The notes under the pieces are model-generated. The model was not told the DNA's origin and did not search any database. It was given only the letters and a program-made list of their open reading frames with translations. The translations under genes and the position numbers were made by a program. A stretch of DNA of 8,817 bases from Planctomycetota bacterium (GTDB lineage: Bacteria; Planctomycetota; MHYJ01; JACQXL01; JAVHLO01): the NCBI GenBank assembly GCA_031082105.1, contig JAVHLO010000130.1, forward strand, positions 1-8,817. The letters are read 5' to 3'. Each line of letters opens with the position of its first letter. Positions within the stretch are counted from its first letter, which is position 1. Shown here in pieces: positions 1 through 5,741 of the stretch.

Positions 1-23
1 ATTGAAAAGAACCTGCTCGCCTC

Positions 24-278
24 TCACCTCGCAGCACCCCACAAGGCAAATGCCGCATCGGCAACGGCCACACGCTCTGAGGGCGTCATCGCCAGATGCA
101 GCCTCAGCAGGCCTTTGTCGATAGGCGCATCAACATACCGGTGGCCGCAGAACCTGCAGACGTAGCCGCAGCGGCCCCTACTGCCTTTCACAGGCCGGAA
201 GACGTGATCGCACAAACGCGCCCGCCGCGTCTGCATGCGGCACCTCGACGATACTGAAAACGACCGCTTGTCGCTCAA
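24..278 (-). CDS. Small Cys/His-rich hypothetical protein, possible zinc ribbon
   Basis: I do not recognise this 84-residue protein. It has Cys13, Cys23, His25, Cys37, Cys41, Cys44 and His46; the C-x-H near residue 23 and the C-x2-C-G-H at 41-46 look like the two knuckles of a small zinc ribbon, but this is a visual impression. The first 40 residues are rich in Arg, and there is no signal peptide or membrane segment. The start used is TTG at 278, with a strong AAGGAGG (complement at 283-289) four bases upstream. An alternative is ATG at 236 (Met15), with GAGG about six bases upstream; it would give 70 residues and keep every Cys/His except Cys13. The gene follows the acyl-CoA enzyme on the same strand after 63 bases and lies in the same reading frame, so it may be co-transcribed. 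It could also be a chance open frame in GC-rich DNA. Confidence 0.5.
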   Translation of the reverse strand: MSDKRSFSVSSRCRMQTRRARLCDHVFRPVKGSRGRCGYVCRFCGHRYVDAPIDKGLLRLHLAMTPSERVAVADAAFALWGAAR

Positions 279-341
279 GCTTCCTCCTTGCGCCCCTGCA
301 TGACCATCGAGCTGTACTTGCCGGGCGCGCTCTCCATCCGC

Positions 342-2390
342 CTACCCGCCCTTGAACACCGGACGCCGCCGTTCGAGCACCGATTTCAGCCCTTCGTGCG
401 CGTCCTTCGTCGAGAAAATATATGTGAGGTTGTCCAGCTCGAGCCGCAGCGCCTCGTCGAGCGAGAGCTTGGCGCCGTCGTCGATAAGCTGGTTCGCGAG
501 TTTCACCGCGATCGGCGCCCTGAACGAGATGCGCTTGCCGATCTTCGCCAGGAGCGGGTCAGCGCTCTTTGCCGCGTCAGGCGACAACAGCGCGGCTACT
601 CTGTCGTCCGCGAACAGGTCCGCGGATCTCTTAAACTGCTCCGGCATTGCGGCCGGCTTGCGGTTCGCCTTGGTCACCAGCGTCGGCGACTTCGCCAACT
701 TCGTGGCGGTCGCGTCGGCATCGTCGATCGGGCAGAGATACTCGACGAGCCCGACGGCGTGCGCGGCGTCCGCGTTCAGCGCCTCGCCCGCGAGAACGAG
801 CAACTTCGCCAGCGGCTTGCCGACTATCCTCGGCAGCCGCTGAGTGCCGCCCAGGCCCGGATATATCCCGATGCCCGTCTCGGGGAATGCGATGCTGCCC
901 CGGTCCGTCGCGACGACCGTGTCGGCGGCCAGGAGCAGCTCCGCCCCGCCGCCGAGCGCGACGCCGTTCAGCACCGCGAGCACCGGCTTCTTGCAGGTGT
1001 CGATCCGCCTCAGCAGATCGTGCCCGCGCATCGTCATCCGCACGATACGATCGAGGTCCTTGTCCTCGATTGCGCGCACAAAGAACGCGATGTCCGCGCC
1101 GGCGACGAAGGCCTTGCCAGCGCCGCGCAGGATTATCGCGGAAACGGATGAGCTGGACTCGGCCTCGGAGAAGGCCTCGCCAAGCTGGGTGATCACATCC
1201 TCGTTCAACGCATTCAAGGCGTCGGGACGGTTCACCGTGATGAACGCGATGCCGTCCTTGATGTCCATGTCGACGAACCGCAGGTGCCACGGGATCCCCA
1301 TCCGTTCCTGGCCGGCCAGCAGTTCGGAAATCTTCACATTGTGTTTCTTCGCGGTCTCGCGCGCGAGCGATACCGCTTTCTGCACGCCCATCGCATTCAT
1401 CATCTCGAACGGCCCCTGCGACCAGCGCAGCCCGACGCGCGCGCCGCGGTCGATGTCCTCCTTCGACGCCACACCCTCCGCCACGAGCGCCGCCGCGACG
1501 AGAAAGACCGCGCCGAACAGCCTGTCCTGAACCGCGCCCAGCCTGGACGGGTCCGGCGCCTGCGTACCGAGGTCCCACGCCGTTTTTTTGTCCGCCTGCT
1601 CCCTGAGCAGCCTCGCGGGCGCATAGAACGGGCCGAACGACTTGCCGAAAGTGCTCGCCGTATGGAATGCGATCGGCACGCCCGTAACGTTCATCAGCAG
1701 GAACGGGCCCATCCCGATGCCGAACCCCTTCTTCGCGGCCTCGTCGATCGTCGGAATGTCGGCGACCCCTTCCTCCAACACGCGCACGGCCTCGTTCAGC
1801 CACGGGACGAAGAACCGGTTTACCGCAAAGCCGTACTCGTCCTTCACCGCGATGTCCGTCTTGCCGATGGCGCCGGAAAAGGCCTTCGCGAGCGACATCG
1901 TCTCCGCCGATGTCTTCCCGCCCGGTACCAGCTCGAGGAGCCTGTTCTTGGCGGGATGGTAGAAGAAATGGAGGCCGACGCACCGGTCGGGACGTTTCGT
2001 GGCGGATGCGATGTCGGTCACGCGGAACGACGACGTGTTGGTCGCAAGAATCGTGCGCGGATGGCAGATGGAATCGAGCTTGCGAAAGAGGTCCTGTTTC
2101 ACCGCGATGTCCTCGTAGACGGCCTCGATGACCATGTCAACGTCGCGCAGGTCTTCGATGTGCGTCGTCGTGACCACCGAGGAAAGCGCCCTGCCCGCGT
2201 CGTCCTGTGAGAGTATCTTTTTTTCGACAGCCTCGGTCAGCGATTTCTTGATCGACTCGAGCCCCTTCTGGAGGAGTTGCTCGTTCAGATCAACGAGTAC
2301 GACCTTCATCCGCGACTGCGCGGCCTTCTGTGCGATGCCGCTCCCCATGTTCCCCGCGCCGACGATGCCGATCACTCCGAGTTTGGACAT
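342..2390 (-). CDS. Bifunctional 3-hydroxyacyl-CoA dehydrogenase / enoyl-CoA hydratase
   Basis: This 682-residue fusion catalyses two consecutive beta-oxidation-type steps: hydration of an enoyl-CoA and NAD-dependent oxidation of the 3-hydroxyacyl-CoA, probably in the cytoplasm. Residues 5-185 form the Rossmann dehydrogenase domain, with GAGNMGSG at 11-18, NTSS at 118-121, catalytic His141 (HFF) and its partner Glu153 twelve residues on, and Asn191 in the VNR motif. Residues about 187-280 and 288-360 look like two 3HCDH C-terminal domains. Residues about 372-600 form the crotonase domain, with AGADI at 430-434, the two catalytic acids Glu484 (GGGAEL) and Glu504 (FPET), and GGTQRL at 514-519; both active sites appear intact. 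The ATG has GGAG (complement at 2398-2401) seven bases upstream. The order dehydrogenase-then-hydratase is the reverse of FadB/FadJ and resembles archaeal crotonyl-CoA hydratase/3-hydroxybutyryl-CoA dehydrogenases. Chain-length preference and direction (fatty-acid breakdown, butyrate metabolism or another route) cannot be read from the sequence. Confidence 0.95.
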   Translation of the reverse strand: MSKLGVIGIVGAGNMGSGIAQKAAQSRMKVVLVDLNEQLLQKGLESIKKSLTEAVEKKILSQDDAGRALSSVVTTTHIEDLRDVDMVIEAVYEDIAVKQDLFRKLDSICHPRTILATNTSSFRVTDIASATKRPDRCVGLHFFYHPAKNRLLELVPGGKTSAETMSLAKAFSGAIGKTDIAVKDEYGFAVNRFFVPWLNEAVRVLEEGVADIPTIDEAAKKGFGIGMGPFLLMNVTGVPIAFHTASTFGKSFGPFYAPARLLREQADKKTAWDLGTQAPDPSRLGAVQDRLFGAVFLVAAALVAEGVASKEDIDRGARVGLRWSQGPFEMMNAMGVQKAVSLARETAKKHNVKISELLAGQERMGIPWHLRFVDMDIKDGIAFITVNRPDALNALNEDVITQLGEAFSEAESSSSVSAIILRGAGKAFVAGADIAFFVRAIEDKDLDRIVRMTMRGHDLLRRIDTCKKPVLAVLNGVALGGGAELLLAADTVVATDRGSIAFPETGIGIYPGLGGTQRLPRIVGKPLAKLLVLAGEALNADAAHAVGLVEYLCPIDDADATATKLAKSPTLVTKANRKPAAMPEQFKRSADLFADDRVAALLSPDAAKSADPLLAKIGKRISFRAPIAVKLANQLIDDGAKLSLDEALRLELDNLTYIFSTKDAHEGLKSVLERRRPVFKGG

Positions 2391-2445
2391 GGCAAGGCTC
2401 CGTTTGGGCGTCTCGAAACAAGCAGTCCGACAGCGCGGCAGGCAA

Positions 2446-2500
2446 TTGCGGATTCCCGGTATTCAATCCGAAATCCGCAGTACAGAATTCAGACATTGTT
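2446..2500. repeat. AATCCG-type palindromic intergenic repeat
   Basis: TGCGGATT at 2447-2454 pairs perfectly with AATCCGCA at 2472-2479 across a 17-base spacer. The spacer itself contains AATCCGAAATCCG-like sequence (2465-2477), so the element is both palindromic and internally repeated. It sits in the divergent gap between the acyl-CoA enzyme and the ROK kinase. Sequences of the AATCCGAAATCCG kind recur between genes in many uncultured-bacterium assemblies; that it is dispersed in this genome is inference. It could form a transcript-end or divergent-gap hairpin. Confidence 0.5.
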
Positions 2501-2503
2501 CCC

Positions 2504-2532
2504 TTGATTTCCCGGCCATTCTATGCTATCTT
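2504..2532 (+). promoter_or_regulatory. Candidate sigma70-type promoter for the ROK kinase
   Basis: TTGATT at 2504-2509 and TATCTT at 2527-2532 are separated by 17 bases. Each matches four of six positions of the TTGACA/TATAAT consensus. The pair lies 45 bases upstream of the ROK kinase ATG, in a local AT-rich patch of an otherwise GC-rich region. The match is modest and could be chance. Confidence 0.35.
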
Positions 2533-2577
2533 CGTGCCCTTGTCAAGCGGAATTGAACTTCTGCGGGAGAAGAATCG

Positions 2578-3579
2578 ATGGCGGAGAAGCCCTTGTACAT
2601 CGGCATCGATCTCGGCGGGACGGACATAAAAGCCGGCCTCGTCACGGCGTCGGGCGCGCAGATCGCGGTTGCATCGACGCCGACCGGCGGGGACGAAGGT
2701 CGCGACGCGGTCATCGGCCGCATAGTGTCGCTTGTGAGACAGATGTGTGCGCGCGTCGGGAAACGCGGCCGCGTCCGGGCGATGGGAATCGGCAGTCCCG
2801 GTCCGATCAACTCGCGGACAGGCACGATCTACTTTGCGCCGAACCTGCCGGGCTGGCGCAACGTGAGACTTGCTGCGCTCGTCGGCCGGGCCACCGGCAT
2901 CCCCGCGTTCCTCATCAACGACGCCAACGCGGCGGCATGGGGCGAGAAATGCGCGGGCGCCGGCCGGAATGCCGCTTCGTTCGTGATGTACACACTCGGC
3001 ACCGGGATCGGCGGCGGCGTGATCCTCGACAATAAGCTGCTGGAGGGCTACGAAGGCACGGCGGGCGAGCTAGGCCACACCGTGGTCGAGCCCGGCGGGC
3101 GGCTCTGCGGCTGCGGGAACAGGGGATGCCTCGAGGCCTACGCGTCCGCGCCCGCTATCGTCAAGGAATATTTCGTGCGGGCGCACTACGCAAAACCGAA
3201 ATCGCCTTGCGCGGGTCAGCGGCGCTGCGCGACGAACGCCGCCGACGAGATGGTCGTCGACCCGCGGACCGTGTGCCGGCTCGCGCATCGGGGATGCCCC
3301 CACGCGAAGGCGGCGATCGAGTCGGCCGCGCGCTACCTCGGGATCGCGATCGGGAACATGGTCAATGTGTTCAACCCCGAACTCGTCGTCATCGGCGGCG
3401 GGCTCGGGCAGGCGGGGGCCGTTGTGCTCGACCCGATCAGGCGGTCCGCGCTCGGCAATATCCTGCCGCCGCTTAGAAAGAAGGTCAAGATCGTGCCCGC
3501 CCGGCTCGGTAACTCTGCCGGCATCATCGGCGCCGCAGCGTGGGCGGCAATGAGCTCCAGAGAATGTGGGAAGAAATGA
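2578..3579 (+). CDS. ROK-family sugar kinase (probable glucokinase)
   Basis: This 333-residue cytoplasmic enzyme most likely phosphorylates glucose or a related hexose or hexosamine at O6 using ATP. The N-terminal phosphate-binding motif DLGGTDIKAG is at 11-20. The catalytic Asp115 is in INDANAAAWGE. A glycine-rich GTGIGGG is at 141-147. The ROK zinc site is complete, with His167 in GELGH and Cys177, Cys179 and Cys184 in the CGCGNRGC signature; the sugar-contacting Glu164 and Glu186 are also present. A second nucleotide-binding segment, VVIGGGLG, is at 270-277. The length is normal for single-domain ROK kinases, and there is no N-terminal helix-turn-helix, so it is an enzyme and not a NagC/XylR-type repressor. 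The ATG has GGGAG eight bases upstream. The substrate cannot be fixed from sequence: glucokinase is the default, with N-acetylmannosamine or fructose kinase as alternatives. The gene stands alone, divergent from the acyl-CoA enzyme. Confidence 0.92.
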   Translation: MAEKPLYIGIDLGGTDIKAGLVTASGAQIAVASTPTGGDEGRDAVIGRIVSLVRQMCARVGKRGRVRAMGIGSPGPINSRTGTIYFAPNLPGWRNVRLAALVGRATGIPAFLINDANAAAWGEKCAGAGRNAASFVMYTLGTGIGGGVILDNKLLEGYEGTAGELGHTVVEPGGRLCGCGNRGCLEAYASAPAIVKEYFVRAHYAKPKSPCAGQRRCATNAADEMVVDPRTVCRLAHRGCPHAKAAIESAARYLGIAIGNMVNVFNPELVVIGGGLGQAGAVVLDPIRRSALGNILPPLRKKVKIVPARLGNSAGIIGAAAWAAMSSRECGKK

Positions 3580-3657
3580 AGATTCGATCCTTCGCACAGA
3601 TTGTCGTCTTTGTCGCTTCGAGTGGCATCCGCGGCGGCGCGCGTGACTGCGCATCGC

Positions 3658-3694
3658 ATTCCGTGTTTCCGCGATTCCGTGTTTCGGTGTTCTT
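3658..3694. repeat. ATTCCGTGTTTC direct repeat
   Basis: ATTCCGTGTTTC occurs at 3658-3669 and again at 3674-3685, a 16-base period, followed by a related CGGTGTTCTTC tail. It lies in the 179-bp gap between the ROK kinase and lepA, which otherwise holds no gene. It has the look of the CCGTGTTTCCGTG family of intergenic spacers in uncultured bacterial genomes; the wider distribution is recalled, not tested. Confidence 0.5.
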
Positions 3695-3706
3695 CTCGGG
3701 GTTGGC

Positions 3707-3758
3707 GGGAACTACGCTGTAGTCCCTGAATAGTCCAGGATAGGCGCTTGTCCATCCT
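3707..3758 (+). promoter_or_regulatory. Two tandem hairpins in the lepA leader
   Basis: The first hairpin is GGGA-ACTAC (3707-3715), loop GCT (3716-3718), then GTAGT-CCC (3719-3726): eight pairs with one bulged A. The second is AGGAT-a-GG (3737-3744), a seven-base loop, then CC-ATCCT (3752-3758): seven pairs with one bulged A. The second stem ends at the base before the lepA ATG. The only Shine-Dalgarno-like sequence, AGGA at 3737-3740, is paired inside it. A role in setting LepA translation is inference; the first hairpin lacks a T-run and is a poor terminator. Confidence 0.35.
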
Positions 3759-5582
3759 ATGAGCATCTCAAACATAAGAAATTTCTGCATCGTCGCGCAC
3801 ATCGACCACGGCAAGTCGACGCTTGCGGACCGGCTCCTCGAGCTGACGGGCGCGATGCCCGCGCGCGAACAGCGCGACCAGTTCCTCGACGGGAACATCA
3901 TCGAGCAGGAGCGCGGCATCACCATCAAGGCCAAGGCCGTCGCGCTCGACTACACGCAGGACGGACAAGCGTATCAACTGAACCTGATCGACACGCCCGG
4001 TCATGTTGATTTCACCTACGAAGTCTCGCGCTCACTCGCCGCATGCGAGGGCGCCTTGCTCGTCGTCGACGCCACCCAGGGCGTCCAGGCGCAGACCGTC
4101 GCCAACGCCTTCCTCGCGATCGAGGGAGACCTCGAGATCGTCCCGGTCATCAACAAAATCGACTCGCCGCTCGCGCACACCGCCGAAGTGCTCGAGGAAA
4201 TGCGTTCGAGCCTCAGCATACGGCCCGAAGAGGTGATCATGGTGAGCGCGAAGACCGGCGAGAATGTCGGCGAAGTGCTTGAGGCCATTGTCAAGCGCAT
4301 TCCTCCCCCGAAAGGAGACCACAAATCGCCGCTCCAGGCGCTCATCTTCGATTCGGTCTACGACTTCTATCGCGGCGTCATTGTCTACGTAAGGCTCATG
4401 AACGGCTCGATCACAAAGGGTAAGAAGATCCGCTTCCTGCATACGGGCAGCGTGTTCGAGGCCGAAGAGGTCGGCAAGTTCCGCCCGCTGCTGGGCAACC
4501 CGGGCGCGATGAGCGCCGTCAAGGAGCTCGTAGCAGGCGACGTCGGCTACGTCATCGCGGGAATCAGGGATATCCACGACATCAAGATCGGCGACACCAT
4601 CACGGACAAGGACGCGGAGAACATCGCTCCCCTGCCCGGCTATAAGGAGCCGCTGCCGATGGTTTTCTGCGGAATCTACCCGACCGGCGAAAGCGACTAC
4701 AACTCCGTAAAGAAGGCGATCGAGCGCATGAGCCTGAACGACTCGGCGTTCACGTTCGAGCCCGAGACTTCCGAGGCGCTCGGGTTCGGCATCCGCTGCG
4801 GGTTCCTCGGATTGCTCCACATGGATATCCTGCAGGAACGGCTCGAACGCGAGGAGCACGTCGAGATCATCCGCACCGCGCCGAACGTCACGTACGAAGT
4901 CGTTGCCAGGGACAAAGAAGGAGAAAGCACGTTCCGCATCGACAACCCGGCCAAGATGCCGGACGAGGGGCAGATCATCGAAATCCGCGAACCCATCGCG
5001 CGCACGAGCCTGATCGTGCCCGCCGACTCTGTCGGCGTCATGATGCAGTTCTGCGAGGACCGCAGGGGCAAGTACGTCCGGACCGAATACCTCAGCACGA
5101 CCCGGGTCATTCTGACCTACGACCTCCCCTTCGCCGAGATGGTCTACGACTTCTACGACAAGATGAAATCGGCCACACGCGGGTACGGGACGATGGATTA
5201 CCACATCACCGGCTTCCAGGCATCGAACCTCGTCCGACTCCGGATACTCGTCGGCGGTATAGAGGTTGACGCGCTCTCAACGATCGCGCACCGAGACCAT
5301 GCGGAGAGCAAGGGGCGCAAGGTGATCCACATCCTCCGCAAGGAGATACCGCGCCACATGTTCGAGGTCGCGCTTCAGGCGGCGATCGGCAAGCGCATCG
5401 TCGCGCGCGAGACGATCAAGGCCATGTTCAAGAACGTGACGGCAAAATGCTACGGCGGCGACATCACGCGGAAACGCAAGCTGCTCGAGAAGCAGAAGGA
5501 AGGCAAGAAGAAGATGAAATCCGTCGGCAACGTCCAGATCCCGCAGAAGGCGTTCATGGCGGTACTGTCGACGGGGAAGTGA
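3759..5582 (+). CDS. lepA: Elongation factor 4 (LepA), ribosomal GTPase
   Basis: LepA is a translational GTPase that acts on the 70S ribosome; proposed roles are remodelling of stalled or mistranslocated ribosomes and 30S maturation. All five G motifs are present: G1 AHIDHGKST (13-21), G2 RGIT (52-55), G3 DTPGH (78-82) with the catalytic His82, G4 NKID (132-135) and G5 SAK (163-165). The family's conserved internal block (YPTGESDYNSV through GFGIRCGFLGLLHM, about residues 307-352) and the Lys-rich C-terminal tail ending in KKMKSVGNVQIPQKAF are intact. At 607 residues it has the usual family length, and the start fits the conserved N-terminus (I-x-NF-x-IVAHIDHGKS). No unpaired strong Shine-Dalgarno precedes the ATG; the nearest AGGA lies in a predicted hairpin. 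The gene is 179 bp from the ROK kinase and 158 bp from mutL. There is no lepB downstream, unlike the enterobacterial arrangement. Confidence 0.98.
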   Translation: MSISNIRNFCIVAHIDHGKSTLADRLLELTGAMPAREQRDQFLDGNIIEQERGITIKAKAVALDYTQDGQAYQLNLIDTPGHVDFTYEVSRSLAACEGALLVVDATQGVQAQTVANAFLAIEGDLEIVPVINKIDSPLAHTAEVLEEMRSSLSIRPEEVIMVSAKTGENVGEVLEAIVKRIPPPKGDHKSPLQALIFDSVYDFYRGVIVYVRLMNGSITKGKKIRFLHTGSVFEAEEVGKFRPLLGNPGAMSAVKELVAGDVGYVIAGIRDIHDIKIGDTITDKDAENIAPLPGYKEPLPMVFCGIYPTGESDYNSVKKAIERMSLNDSAFTFEPETSEALGFGIRCGFLGLLHMDILQERLEREEHVEIIRTAPNVTYEVVARDKEGESTFRIDNPAKMPDEGQIIEIREPIARTSLIVPADSVGVMMQFCEDRRGKYVRTEYLSTTRVILTYDLPFAEMVYDFYDKMKSATRGYGTMDYHITGFQASNLVRLRILVGGIEVDALSTIAHRDHAESKGRKVIHILRKEIPRHMFEVALQAAIGKRIVARETIKAMFKNVTAKCYGGDITRKRKLLEKQKEGKKKMKSVGNVQIPQKAFMAVLSTGK

Positions 5583-5616
5583 TCCCAGGAACCACAACGA
5601 CTGCGGAAGCACAAGC

Positions 5617-5647
5617 GACACGGGAACTGTCAGGTGTCTTTCATTTT
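5617..5647 (+). terminator. Weak possible terminator after lepA
   Basis: GACAC (5617-5621) can pair with GTGTC (5634-5638) across a 12-base loop, followed directly by a T-rich stretch (5639-5648). The stem is short and the T tract is interrupted by CA, and it merges into the TCATTNN repeat. It is the best terminator-like structure in the gap but a weak one. Confidence 0.2.
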
Positions 5648-5741
5648 TCATTGATCATTTCTCATTTGTCATTGGTCATTCCCGCTCGCTGATTTTGTGA
5701 CTGACAGATGGAAAATGACAAGTGGCAAATGACAAGTGATA
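5641..5741. repeat. TCATTNN heptamer array with inverted copy at the mutL start
   Basis: The left arm is six exact-period heptamers of form TCATTNN (5641-5682). The right arm is four heptamers of the complementary type, AATGACA, AGTGGCA, AATGACA, AGTGATA (5714-5741). Bases 5654-5680 and 5714-5740 are inverted copies, 22 of 27 identical; three of the five differences would be G-U pairs in RNA, leaving two true mismatches. The spacer (5681-5713) is 33 bases. The right arm ends at the base before the probable mutL ATG at 5741. Confidence 0.7.

Noticed and set aside
342..344. TAG as a recoded sense codon
   Set aside because: mutL also ends with TAG at a position that fits the normal MutL C-terminus, so TAG acts as a stop here.
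631..1983. 450-codon minus-strand open frame inside the acyl-CoA enzyme
   Set aside because: It is the +1/-1 shadow of a gene with two intact active sites; its translation is Arg/Gly-rich low-complexity sequence.
1284..2210. Long plus-strand open frame of 308 codons
   Set aside because: It is antisense to the acyl-CoA enzyme, rich in Arg, has no recognisable motif, and is the expected by-product of GC-biased third positions.
4032..5204. 390-codon open frame antisense to lepA
   Set aside because: It lies wholly opposite a highly conserved gene; the translation is Asp/Val/Leu/Arg-rich with no family signature.
5708..5740. ATG 5708 as the true mutL start
   Set aside because: The eleven extra residues are encoded by the heptamer repeat and do not resemble any MutL N-terminus; it remains possible but is less likely than 5741.
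5641..5741. CRISPR-like array
   Set aside because: The units are seven bases with no spacers and the second set is inverted; this is a short tandem repeat, not a CRISPR.
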